Positions 32,870 through 40,604 of a stretch of DNA of 40,604 nt are shown here, in pieces. The position numbers and the translations under genes were made by a program. Source of the DNA: Treponema sp. (GTDB lineage Bacteria; Spirochaetota; Spirochaetia; Treponematales; Breznakiellaceae); contig JAISAE010000008.1 in NCBI GenBank assembly GCA_031266875.1, forward strand, positions 1 to 40,604. Direction: 5' to 3'. A model generated the notes under the pieces. That model was not told the origin of the DNA. It did no database searches and was given only the letters and a program-made list of their open reading frames with translations. The stretch's first letter is position 1. The number at the start of each line of letters is the position of its first letter.

Positions 32870-34702
32870 GTGGCTGATTACGAAGAAGATATTGATTACA
32901 AGAAACCTATGTCTCTGGCTATCTGGAAGAAGATGTCTCCATTCATCACGCCGCAGAAGACGTACCTTTTGCGCTGTATGGTGTTTATGCTCTGTGCCGC
33001 GGCAGTGGATGTGGCGCTTCCCCTGCTTCTGGGTTATGCCATCAAGCACAACATTGAGCCGCGAAGCGTTGATGGGATGTGGTGGTTCTTAGGCGCGGCG
33101 ATGTTCATGGTAACGATTCAGGCTATCAATGTACGGTTCTTTGTGGCGCTGGGGATTAAGGCTGAGGTCGGCATCAGCCGGAGTCTGCGAAACGCGGTAT
33201 TCTTCCACCTCCAGAAGCTGGGTTTTTCCTACTATAATAAGACTCCGGTTGGCTACATGATGGCGCGAACCAATTCAGACACTGGACGCATCGGCGACCT
33301 TGTGGCTTGGGGGCTTATCGACTTTTCATGGTCAGTGTTTTACTGCGTGGGCGTGATTATCTCGATGTTTCTTGTCCATCAGCGGCTGGCGCTCATTGTC
33401 TGCGCCACTATCCCGCCGCTGGCTCTACTCACCTGGCTTTTCGAGGGCAAGATACTGGCCACTAACCGCGTTGTGCGAAAGCTCAATTCCAAGATGACCG
33501 GCGCTATGAATGAGGGCATCACCGGCGCTCGTACTGTTAAGGTACTGGTAGCAGAGGAACAGAGTCTCGCGGAATACGCCGGTATCACCGGCGAGTACCG
33601 GCGGCGCGCAAACCATCTCGCGTCTCTGCGCTCAGTGTTCATACCGCTGGTGCTGTTTGTTGGTTCGCTTGCCACAGCAGCGGTTCTGAGCTACGGCGGC
33701 TACGAGATCGTAGTGCTGGGGGCTGACCTTTCCGTACTGGCGATTTTTTTACAATACGCCGGTGGCTTCTTTGATCCTATACAGAACATTGCTAACATTC
33801 TCACCGAGTTCGTTGCTACTCAGGCAAATGTGGAGCGGGTCAGCGGCCTGCTGGAGCAGACGCCGGACATCATTGACACGCCGCAGGTGATCGCACAGTA
33901 CGGCGATACCTTTTCCCCAAAACGAGAGCATTGGGAGCCGATACGCGGCGAGGTTGAGTTTAAGGATGTTACCTTTCGCTACTCTGATGGCAAGGAGAAC
34001 GTGCTGGAACACTTTAACCTGCGCGTGAACGCCGGAACATACATAGCCATTGTGGGTGAAACCGGCGCGGGCAAGTCCACGCTCGTGAATCTGGTCTGCC
34101 GCTTCTTTGAACCCACCGGCGGAACAATCCTGATCGATGGCCATGACTACCGTGAGCGGAGTCAGCTCTGGCTGCATAGCGCCCTAGGCTATGTTCTCCA
34201 AAGTCCCCACCTGTTCACCGGAAGTATTCGGGACAACATCCGCTACGGGCGCTTGAATGCCACTGATGAGGAGGTTGAGGCTGCCGCGAGAATCGTTCAC
34301 GCGGATACGGTTATAGCCAAGCTGGAAAAGGGTTTTGATACTGAGGTTGGCGAGGGAGGCGACCGGCTTTCCACTGGTGAAAAGCAGCTTATTTCCTTTG
34401 CCCGCGCTGTGCTGGCAGACCCGCGCATTTTCATTCTGGACGAGGCCACCAGTTCGGTGGATACGGAGATGGAACTGCTCCTTCAACATGCCATTTCCCG
34501 CCTTCTTGAGGGGCGCACCAGCTTTGTGATAGCCCATCGTCTCTCCACAATTCGGGGCGCCGACATAATCCTGGTAGTTGATGATGGAAAGATCATTGAG
34601 CGGGGAACCCACCACGAGCTTATGCGCGCCGCTGGTCATTACCACGCGCTCTATACCCGCCAGTTCGAGGAAGATATTGAGGAGCGGGTGCTTCGGGACT
34701 AA
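32870..34702 (+). CDS. ABC exporter, membrane and ATPase domains in one chain
   Basis: About 610 aa. Six membrane segments in residues about 20-300, then a nucleotide-binding domain with Walker A GETGAGKST, Q-loop VLQSPHLF, signature LSTGEKQL (usual LSGGQ), Walker B IFILDEATSSVD and H-loop IAHRLS. It forms a homo- or heterodimeric exporter of lipids, drugs or peptides; the changed signature suggests one half of a heterodimer, but no partner is adjacent. I use GTG at 32870, with GGGAGG five bases upstream; GTG 32852 and TTG 32828 are open alternatives. It follows the 23-bp array and precedes a 22-bp array. Confidence 0.93.
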   Translation: MADYEEDIDYKKPMSLAIWKKMSPFITPQKTYLLRCMVFMLCAAAVDVALPLLLGYAIKHNIEPRSVDGMWWFLGAAMFMVTIQAINVRFFVALGIKAEVGISRSLRNAVFFHLQKLGFSYYNKTPVGYMMARTNSDTGRIGDLVAWGLIDFSWSVFYCVGVIISMFLVHQRLALIVCATIPPLALLTWLFEGKILATNRVVRKLNSKMTGAMNEGITGARTVKVLVAEEQSLAEYAGITGEYRRRANHLASLRSVFIPLVLFVGSLATAAVLSYGGYEIVVLGADLSVLAIFLQYAGGFFDPIQNIANILTEFVATQANVERVSGLLEQTPDIIDTPQVIAQYGDTFSPKREHWEPIRGEVEFKDVTFRYSDGKENVLEHFNLRVNAGTYIAIVGETGAGKSTLVNLVCRFFEPTGGTILIDGHDYRERSQLWLHSALGYVLQSPHLFTGSIRDNIRYGRLNATDEEVEAAARIVHADTVIAKLEKGFDTEVGEGGDRLSTGEKQLISFARAVLADPRIFILDEATSSVDTEMELLLQHAISRLLEGRTSFVIAHRLSTIRGADIILVVDDGKIIERGTHHELMRAAGHYHALYTRQFEEDIEERVLRD

Positions 34703-34710
34703 GCTCGGTG

Positions 34711-35119
34711 CCTAGCTAAGACTCAAGACCACCCTTACATCAGGGGCTTACCTCCTTTACATCAGGTTCTGATCTCCTTTACATCAGCGCCTGATCTCCT
34801 TTACATCAGGTTCTGATCTCCTTTACATCAGGTTCTGATCTCCTTTACATCAGGTTCTGATCTCCTTTACATCAGGTTCTGATCTCCTTTACATCAGCGC
34901 CTGATCTCCTTTACATCAGGCGCTTACCTACCCCTAGCTAAGACTCAAGACTATCCTTACAGCAGCTTCTGATCTCCCTTACATCAGGGGCTTACCTACC
35001 CCTAGCTAAGACTCAAGACCTCCCTTACAGCAGGTTCTGATCTCCTTTACATCAGCGCCTGATCTCCCGTACATCAGGCGCTTACCTACCCCTAGCTAAG
35101 AGGCTTACCTACCCCTAAT
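34711..35119. repeat. Array of 22-bp dyad repeats with a higher-order unit
   Basis: The basic unit of 22 bp contains CTCCTTTACATCAG and a 5-3-5 dyad ATCAG-nnn-CTGAT with loop GTT or CGC. About eight units run in a row (34757-34930), then shorter groups. A second element, CCCCTAGCTAAGACTCAAGA, punctuates the groups three to four times. It fills the gap between convergent ABC-exporter and CBM9-like genes. Confidence 0.93.
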
Positions 35120-35132
35120 CCGTGGCTGATTG

Positions 35133-36128
35133 CTATATCCGCCCAACCCAGCCGTCGGTGCGCATGACGAGGCGGCTCTTGCCGTCTGAGGCAAGGCAGG
35201 ACAGGGTGAAGTCATAGTCAGTGGTTTGAACGCTTATGCCTTCAGGGATGTTTGCTAGGGAAAAATGGCCGGTTTCGTCAAAAGCCGCGTGGAGTTGGTA
35301 ATAGACGCGGCGCAGTTGCCATTTCAGGAACTCGTCAGCGGGAACCGCATAGTGTTCGTTGGCGTTGCAGAAAAACACAAAGCCCCATAGCTCTGGATAA
35401 TGGATGTTGATCAGACCCGTGGGCGACCATACCCAGTTGTGCTCCGCGAAAGGCTTACCGGTCTGTAGGTTTATGCGCTTTTGGTATGTGTTGTTAATAA
35501 TGTCTACCGGCCAGTGGACGCGGGAGAAGTTCATCCGCCAGTAGTCTCCGGCCTGGGGTATGGTTCCGGGCTTGTAACATTCGGACAGGGACTCAAAGGG
35601 CATCTTCACTTCCAGGCTCCATGCGCGGTTCTTTGCGGATGGGTTGTTCAGTTCCCCGTCGATTAGTACCGCTGTCTCCAGCCCTTTTATGTCAAAGCTG
35701 TTGATAAACTTGCCGCCGTCCCGATAGGGCTTAACCATGAGGAGGTCCCACAGTGTGTTAAGCGCGTTCATCTCAAACTCGCAGTACACATGGGTATCAC
35801 CATCTGGATCGATGAATATCTCAAAATCATTGTCGCGGAAGATGATGTCGTCCCGTTTGCTAATGGTTCCCCAGATTTCGTTACCCTGAAGTTCAGCGCC
35901 AATGTAGAGTGCTGTATCGTCCCAAAGCAGTTTGGCGCGTGTCCTGAAATGCGGCGTGGGTTTATCCGCGCCTTCGATGTCGCGGAAGTCGGCTGTCCAG
36001 GGAGCGTCTTTCCAGAACGGCTTGTTCAGGTTGCCGTCCAGCTTCAGCGCTTCGCTTGCCCGCTGGCAATGATAGACTGGCGGGGCGAATTCGGTAACAC
36101 AGGGTTCGGGTATACGATAATGGCTCAT
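35133..36128 (-). CDS. CBM9-like carbohydrate-binding protein
   Basis: Protein of 331 aa from MSHYRIPEP. The first 220 residues match the family-9 carbohydrate-binding-module-like beta sandwich found in stand-alone bacterial proteins: LDGNLNKPFWKDAPW, AKLLWDDTALYIGAEL, DNDFEIFIDPDGD, MPFESL, WRMNFSRVHWP. There is no signal peptide on this start, so it may be cytoplasmic. The longer frame to 36179 adds a Cys-rich lead and has no ribosome site. The substrate is unknown. Confidence 0.82.
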   Translation of the reverse strand: MSHYRIPEPCVTEFAPPVYHCQRASEALKLDGNLNKPFWKDAPWTADFRDIEGADKPTPHFRTRAKLLWDDTALYIGAELQGNEIWGTISKRDDIIFRDNDFEIFIDPDGDTHVYCEFEMNALNTLWDLLMVKPYRDGGKFINSFDIKGLETAVLIDGELNNPSAKNRAWSLEVKMPFESLSECYKPGTIPQAGDYWRMNFSRVHWPVDIINNTYQKRINLQTGKPFAEHNWVWSPTGLINIHYPELWGFVFFCNANEHYAVPADEFLKWQLRRVYYQLHAAFDETGHFSLANIPEGISVQTTDYDFTLSCLASDGKSRLVMRTDGWVGRI

Positions 36129-36216
36129 AGTTTGTTTATCCGTTTCACGCCTGCAAAGGGCGCAACCTAACGCCTTCATGGTGCCAGAGACCGCTTCGCG
36201 GGCGGGGGCGTTTATG

Positions 36217-36253
36217 AAAAACGCGCCCGGTCAATAGCCGATAGGCGCGTTTT
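36217..36253 (-). terminator. Intrinsic terminator of flaB
   Basis: On the minus strand, AAAACGCGCC pairs perfectly with GGCGCGTTTT and a further T follows, about 25 bp past the flagellin stop. Confidence 0.88.
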
Positions 36254-36277
36254 GTAAGCAATCTCCTATGTAGATAA

Positions 36278-37138
36278 CTACTGCAAGAGCTGGAGTATGC
36301 CCTGGGTTCGCTGATTGGCCTGTGCCAGCATCGCGGTTCCGGCCTGGGAGAGTATCTGGTTTTTCGTGAAGTCAACCATCTCGCTAGCCATGTCGCTATC
36401 GCGGATACGGGATTCGGCGGCCTGCATGTTTTCAGCGCCAACGTCCATACCGTTGATGGCGTTTTCAAGCCGGTTTTGGTACGCGCCAAGATCAGCCCGC
36501 TGTTTACTGAGCTTCTTCAGGGCTTCATCAAGGGTTCCAATAGCGCGGTTGGAATCATCTGGAGATTCTAGGGAAAGAATTTCATAATCACCGATGTTCC
36601 GAAGGCCAAGGGCGCCCGCAGTCATGGTTCCGATGAAAATCCGTTCACGCTGATCCATGTTGGCGCCAATGTGTAACCACATGGAAGCAGTAACCGCGTT
36701 TTCCCCGATCTCACGACCAAACCTGCCGGTCAGCAGATTCATACCATTGAACTGGGCGTGAGACGCGACTCGATCCAGTTCGTCAACAAGCGCGGATACC
36801 TCAAGCTGGATGTACATCCGGTCTTCAGCGGTATAGATGCCGTTGGCGGATTGTACTGAAAGCTCACGCAGACGCTGTAAAATGTCCTGGCTTTCCTGCA
36901 AGTAACCTTCCGTGGTTTGAATGAAAGAAACGCCATTCTGGGCATTGGCAGACGCCTGATTCAGGCCGCGAATCTGGCTACGCAACTTCTCGGAAACCGC
37001 AAGCCCCGACGCATCGTCAGCGGCACGATTAATACGCAAACCACTAGACAACCTCTCCATATTCCGTGTGATGTTCGTCTGAGTAACACCAAGGTTACGG
37101 TTTGCATACATTGCGCTCAAGTTATGATTGATAATCAT
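36278..37138 (-). CDS. flaB: Core flagellin FlaB (periplasmic flagella)
   Basis: Protein of 286 aa, the normal length of spirochaete FlaB. N-terminal [17 protein letters not shown] and [20 protein letters not shown], and C-terminal [17 protein letters not shown] and [16 protein letters not shown], form the conserved D0/D1 helices. The short middle ([12 protein letters not shown] to IGNMD-type region) lacks the large outer domains of external flagella. It has no signal peptide and is exported by the flagellar type III route. Start ATG 37138 has AAGGAG ten bases upstream; a longer open frame to 37252 runs into the promoter. It has its own sigma-28-like promoter and terminator. Confidence 0.97.
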   Translation of the reverse strand: MIINHNLSAMYANRNLGVTQTNITRNMERLSSGLRINRAADDASGLAVSEKLRSQIRGLNQASANAQNGVSFIQTTEGYLQESQDILQRLRELSVQSANGIYTAEDRMYIQLEVSALVDELDRVASHAQFNGMNLLTGRFGREIGENAVTASMWLHIGANMDQRERIFIGTMTAGALGLRNIGDYEILSLESPDDSNRAIGTLDEALKKLSKQRADLGAYQNRLENAINGMDVGAENMQAAESRIRDSDMASEMVDFTKNQILSQAGTAMLAQANQRTQGILQLLQ

Positions 37139-37221
37139 ATATCTTCTTCTCCTTTGGCTCGGCGCGTTGTCATCCTTGACTTTTTCAGCGCCCTGGTTTT
37201 TGCCATTAGTTTTCAATACTA

Positions 37222-37248
37222 TTTTCGGTGTTCTTGAAAAGGGCTTTA
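37222..37248 (-). promoter_or_regulatory. Sigma-28 (FliA) type promoter of flaB
   Basis: Minus-strand TAAA (37245-37248), exactly 15 bases, then ACCGAAAA (37222-37229). This compares with the enterobacterial TAAA-N15-GCCGATAA. It is about 80 bp before the flagellin ATG. Confidence 0.65.
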
Positions 37249-37356
37249 GCAATCTTTAGTAAATAAATGGTGAAATTCCTGATGACAAGTTCCCGTTTAG
37301 CCTTATTCCCAGGTCGCCGGTGCTTCCTTTTTCGGAGGCAGGTGTGCCAGATGGTG

Positions 37357-37437
37357 CCGGCTGGCTATGGGGGTCAGACACCGGTTTGGTGCCAGACACT
37401 GTTCCGGCTGACTGTGGGGTCAGACACCAGTTTGGCT
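37357..37437. repeat. Two 47-bp-spaced copies of CCGGCTG...GGGGTCAGACACC
   Basis: CCGGCTGGCTATGGGGGTCAGACACCGG-like sequence occurs at 37357 and again at 37404 with few changes, with GGTGCCAGACAC between. That 12-mer is the exact reverse complement of GTGTCTGGCACC at 9658. It sits upstream of the secreted-protein gene. Confidence 0.6.
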
Positions 37438-37476
37438 TATGTACACGCGGGCGTGCAATCCTTTAACATCAAGCTT

Positions 37477-38001
37477 ATGAAAACAATAAACGCCTTCGCG
37501 TATGTACTGATGCTTTTATGCTTTGTCGCCACAGGCATTGCGGCTCAGGACGACTGGACCATACTTCCCGACGCATTGCGGCGTCCCCAGCGAGGCGAGG
37601 CGCTGAGGTATCCCAGCGATACGGTGATAGGTGAGCTAGGCCAAGGCGCTGTTGAGGACGGGGCCTACCGTACGGCGACACGGTTTCTTACTGCGCTTAT
37701 GGAGAAAGACCGCGAGTCTTCGGTACTTGCGGCGCTTGACACCTTGTTTCTTGATGAGCTTCTTGGTGTGCTTGAGCCGCTTGCAACGCAAAAGTTCAGG
37801 CTGGGAGGTGGCCGCGACGAGGAAGATGGAAGCGTTTCGTTCCTCATTCGCTTGATTGGCAGTGAGCAATGGATAAGCGGCGAGTTGTATCTTCGCTTTG
37901 ATCATGAGACATGGCTGGTGGATGATCTGATACTGGAACAGGCAAAGACGTTTTCAGCCGATGATAGTGGATATACCTCTCCGTATGAACGGGTTTTCTA
38001 A
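37477..38001 (+). CDS. Small secreted protein of unknown function
   Basis: Protein of 174 aa from MKTINAFAYV. The signal peptide ends in GIAA-QDD with a classic AxA site (TGIAAQ) and no lipobox Cys. The mature part has a helical middle (AYRTATRFLTALMEKD...LDTLFLDELLGVLEPLA) and ends with beta strands and WLVDDLILEQAKTF. No family is recognised. The frame is open upstream to 37267 through the repeated motif, but that part is not protein-like. There is no clear ribosome site. It lies 26 bp before the PilZ gene and is probably cotranscribed with it. Confidence 0.75.
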   Translation: MKTINAFAYVLMLLCFVATGIAAQDDWTILPDALRRPQRGEALRYPSDTVIGELGQGAVEDGAYRTATRFLTALMEKDRESSVLAALDTLFLDELLGVLEPLATQKFRLGGGRDEEDGSVSFLIRLIGSEQWISGELYLRFDHETWLVDDLILEQAKTFSADDSGYTSPYERVF

Positions 38002-38027
38002 TGATTTGACAATAAGGAGTGATACAC

Positions 38028-39239
38028 ATGGCAACTGAGATAAAACGTATAGAAAAAGAATCCATCCTCAGTACCCTACATAACAAGCGCATTTCTATGA
38101 GTTCTCTTATAGAACGTAATGATTACAGTTTCACGTTGATCGAAGTCAACAAGACCGCGCTGTCTCTGGTACCGGATCGTCCCCTGCCGGAAATAGCCGC
38201 GGCGCACGGGAAAAAACTCAACCTCATGGCTAACCACATGGGTATGAACATCTTCTTCACTGTGGAGATAAAAGATACGGTGAAAGAACGTCTTATTACC
38301 ACGGCGCCAGAATCCCTATACCGTAACCTTGGGCGTTCCAACTCACGGCAAGCCTTCCCTTCCGACATGAGTATGCAATTCGCCTCGCTTGAGGAAAAGT
38401 TTATACTTCCCTTCCCGCTGCTGGAGCAGGAAGACGTCGCCGCGCCGCTTCCTGGCCTTGAGAAGAGCGATTACAACGCCATTGTTACCCACCTTGCCAA
38501 GTGGGTGAAGACTATTGCCGATGCTTATAAACTGACGCTGTTTAGGGACGCGAAAGCCAGTCCGCTTGAGTTTGAAAAGAGCCTTATGATGAAAATAGGG
38601 AAAACCCTGTTCCTGCCCTCAATTGAGGCAGGCTTGCCCGAACTTGATGAAACACCGGAAAAGCGTCTCATCACGACCGAGCTTTTCAGAAAGAGCGACA
38701 TAGCCTCGGACCAGCTCACGCAATTTATACAGACAAAGCACGATGAGGGACTACGTTCCTGCGTCTGGGTTCCCTTGTTCTTTGAACGCTATGTAATCGG
38801 GTGTATCCAGCTGTGGGTGAGCGCCGAGGATAAGGCCCCGCTGGGAATCGAACATATCTCAACGCTCTATCAGTACGGAAAAAGTCTCAGCGCCGCGCTG
38901 GTGGCGCGTGGCTACTTCGCGTCCTGTTCCGTGAAAAACAAGTTTTTTCAGGGCAATGGCGTTGACATCAGCGCGTCAGGGATACTGTTTTCCTATCCTC
39001 TGTCATCACTTACTCCGGCATTCACGAAAGATAAGGAGATAGCGCTCAAGCTCAACACGGGAAGTCAGATCATAAACTCTTCGGCCCGCATCATCCGCTA
39101 CTATCGAGAAAGGGCGGTGGATTACTGGGGCTGCCGTTTCGTAGGAATGTCGCCGGAAGATAGCCGCACCCTCATTGAGTATCTCTATGGCAAACCCTTT
39201 GAGCAACTCAAAACCACGCTGATGCTTGGACAAGCGTAA
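38028..39239 (+). CDS. PilZ-domain protein resembling spirochaetal DUF1577 family
   Basis: Protein of 403 aa. AAGGAG lies 8 nt before ATG 38028. The C-terminal 110 residues look like a PilZ domain: the second motif is GVDISASG (D/NxSxxG), with the barrel strands SARIIRYY and WGCRFVGM. The first c-di-GMP motif RxxxR is not seen; the equivalent stretch reads SVKNKFFQG. The large N-terminal part resembles the DUF1577 region that I recall from Leptospira and Treponema. It likely works in c-di-GMP control of motility or the surface if binding persists. Its stop codon is the first base of a 21-bp repeat array. Confidence 0.72.
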   Translation: MATEIKRIEKESILSTLHNKRISMSSLIERNDYSFTLIEVNKTALSLVPDRPLPEIAAAHGKKLNLMANHMGMNIFFTVEIKDTVKERLITTAPESLYRNLGRSNSRQAFPSDMSMQFASLEEKFILPFPLLEQEDVAAPLPGLEKSDYNAIVTHLAKWVKTIADAYKLTLFRDAKASPLEFEKSLMMKIGKTLFLPSIEAGLPELDETPEKRLITTELFRKSDIASDQLTQFIQTKHDEGLRSCVWVPLFFERYVIGCIQLWVSAEDKAPLGIEHISTLYQYGKSLSAALVARGYFASCSVKNKFFQGNGVDISASGILFSYPLSSLTPAFTKDKEIALKLNTGSQIINSSARIIRYYRERAVDYWGCRFVGMSPEDSRTLIEYLYGKPFEQLKTTLMLGQA

Positions 39240-39363
39240 TTAGGTCTATCGGCAATTCAATTAGGTCTATACCCAATTCAATTGGGTATAAATAAGGTTC
39301 AATTAGCTATAGACAAGGTTCAATTGGGTATAGACCCAATTCAATTAGGTCTATACACGGTTT
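39238..39363. repeat. Array of six 21-bp dyad repeats (AATTGGGT-nnnn-ACCCAATT)
   Basis: Six units of exactly 21 bp, starting inside the stop codon of the PilZ gene and ending 23 bp before the convergent ornithine carbamoyltransferase gene. The core is up to a perfect 8-4-8 dyad: AATTGGGT-ATAG-ACCCAATT. Neighbouring units carry the loop as CTAT, the reverse complement of ATAG. Its position suits a bidirectional transcript end, but there are no T-runs. Confidence 0.95.
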
Positions 39364-39386
39364 AATGAAGCGTCCTTACTCAGGCT

Positions 39387-40331
39387 TTAGCACAACGTAG
39401 CCAGCATAATCGCCTTAATCGTGTGCTTGCGGTTTTCAGCCTCGTCCCATGCCCGGCTCTGAGGGCCGTCGATCACGTCAGCACTGACCTCTTCACCCTT
39501 AATTGCGGGTAAGCAGTGCAGGAAGATGCTGTCTTTGCGCCCGGTACGAGTCATCAACGCCTGATTGACCTGATAGGGCGCAAGGAGCCGCGCCCGTGCG
39601 TCCTTCTTCGCCTCTTCGCCCATAGATGCCCAGACATCAGTATAAATAGCGTCCGCGCCGCTTACCTCCGCTATGTCGGCGGTAACACGAATGTTCGCGC
39701 CGGAAGCCGCGGCGAACGACTTACAGGTTTCCTTGAGCTTGAGGTCTGGGTTGAGTGACGGCGGGGTAATCACCGTGAAGTGTACGCCCAGCTTGGAGCA
39801 AATCAGCATGAGCGAGCGCGCCACGTTGTTACGGCCATCTCCCACAAAACAAAGCGTTCTGCCTTTGACGTTTCCAAAACTTTCTTCCAGCGTCATAATG
39901 TCGGCCAGAACCTGAGTTGGGTGAAACTCGTCGGTAAGGCCGTTGTAGACCGGCACGCCAGAATATGCAGCCAGCGCCTCAACAGTGGCTTGCTTGAAAC
40001 CACGAAACTGTATGGCGCTGAACATACGTCCCAGCACACGCGCTGTGTCTTCAATGGATTCCTTTGCCCCAAGCTGTATGTCCTGCGTTGACAGAAAAAC
40101 TGGATGGCCGCCTTCCTCACCAAAAGCCGTCTCAAACGCGCAACGAGTGCGTGTCGAGCGTTTCTCAAACAGGAGCGCCAGCGTTTTGCCCAGAAAACGC
40201 TGTTGTACCGCGCCCTGTTTTGCCTCTGTCTTCACCTGTTTCGACAAATCCAGCAGATAGCGGATTTCTTCCGGTGTATAGTCCTGCCATGTCAGCAGTG
40301 AACGACCCTTAAAACCTGTATGCGTATTCAT
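39387..40331 (-). CDS. argF: Ornithine carbamoyltransferase
   Basis: Protein of 314 aa, normal for the trimeric enzyme that makes citrulline from carbamoyl phosphate and ornithine. The carbamoyl-phosphate site STRTR is at 59-63 and HPTQ at 137-140. The ornithine/closing loop signature HCLPA and DVWASMGEE are also present. It may serve arginine synthesis or, in reverse, arginine catabolism (arcB); the context does not decide. There is no clear ribosome site before the ATG. The upstream region is a 23-bp array. Confidence 0.95.
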   Translation of the reverse strand: MNTHTGFKGRSLLTWQDYTPEEIRYLLDLSKQVKTEAKQGAVQQRFLGKTLALLFEKRSTRTRCAFETAFGEEGGHPVFLSTQDIQLGAKESIEDTARVLGRMFSAIQFRGFKQATVEALAAYSGVPVYNGLTDEFHPTQVLADIMTLEESFGNVKGRTLCFVGDGRNNVARSLMLICSKLGVHFTVITPPSLNPDLKLKETCKSFAAASGANIRVTADIAEVSGADAIYTDVWASMGEEAKKDARARLLAPYQVNQALMTRTGRKDSIFLHCLPAIKGEEVSADVIDGPQSRAWDEAENRKHTIKAIMLATLC

Positions 40332-40406
40332 AGTATGTATAACTTAAAGAGAAAGCCAGCTTCTTGCAAGTCTTGATCAAAATATACATCAGCGCGTTGA
40401 GAGCGC

Positions 40407-40604
40407 ATCATGGCTCGACGAAGCGTTACGTTCAGATAGAACGAAGCGTTACGTCATGGCTCGACGAAGCGTTACGTTCAGATAGAACGAAGCGTTACGT
40501 CAAGATAGAACGAAGCGTTACGTCATGGCTCGACGAAGCGTTACGTCAAGATAGAACGAAGCGTTACGTCATGGCTCGACGAAGCGTTACGTCAAGATAG
40601 AACG
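40407..40604. repeat. Second array of 23-bp repeats, opposite orientation, cut by window edge
   Basis: More than eight units of the family at 32.5 kb, here with ACGAAGCGTTACGT on the plus strand. Variable parts are TCAGATAGA, CATGGCTCG and CAAGATAGA. Borders again form small dyads (CGTTC-AGATA-GAACG). It continues past the window end and lies upstream of argF. Confidence 0.95.

Overview
The window looks like chromosome of a treponeme-like spirochaete. Supporting genes are a FlaB-type core flagellin behind a sigma-28-like promoter, an EF-G of the mitochondrial-EFG1 type known from spirochaetes, a PilZ-tailed protein resembling spirochaetal DUF1577 proteins, and sugar ABC transporters without their own ATPase. 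Most genes are of medium GC. Two islands are clearly more AT-rich: an SCP2-cupin gene near 18.3-19.0 kb and an acylneuraminate cytidylyltransferase near 25.4-26.1 kb. I found no rRNA, tRNA, IS element, phage or CRISPR. A termite-gut Treponema source is a guess from overall impression.

Layout. 0-5 kb: a tandem array, a flavodoxin-like gene, a CLC chloride transporter whose gating glutamate is glycine, a WbaP-type sugar-phosphate transferase followed by a tandemly duplicated 125-bp junction, a secreted protein, and a large array of 21-bp repeats. 5-10 kb: clpP-ndk-pepF operon, divergent metY. 9.8-18 kb: uronate or oligosaccharide region with a GH88 hydrolase, an HD-domain protein, an orphan sugar-binding protein, an AraC regulator, and a binding-protein/permease/permease operon with an unusual leader. 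18-25 kb: SCP2-cupin gene, second 21-bp array, unknown 233-aa protein, sir2 overlapping a CadC-like metal sensor, RecA-fold ATPase, EF-G, a candidate small RNA, and a NifU-like protein. 25-28 kb: neuA-like gene fused onto the end of a lipoprotein gene, a gene remnant, and two more arrays. 28-40.6 kb: alpha-glucan phosphorylase, Nudix, URO-D family protein, repeats, ABC exporter, repeats, CBM9-like protein, flaB, secreted protein, PilZ protein, repeats, ornithine carbamoyltransferase, repeats.

The most unusual content is between the genes. At least six unrelated families of short tandem repeats (unit 21, 22, 23 or 42 = 2x21 bp) fill intergenic gaps. Although the sequences differ, many share one architecture: a short inverted repeat around a 3-8 bp loop inside each unit. 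In four families (4.5-5.2, 18.2, 27.1-27.4, 39.2-39.4 kb) neighbouring units carry the loop in opposite orientation while the outer flank keeps its orientation. Three arrays sit between convergent gene ends. Because 21 and 42 are multiples of 3, and 23-bp units are back in frame every third unit, these arrays give long open frames that are probably not genes.
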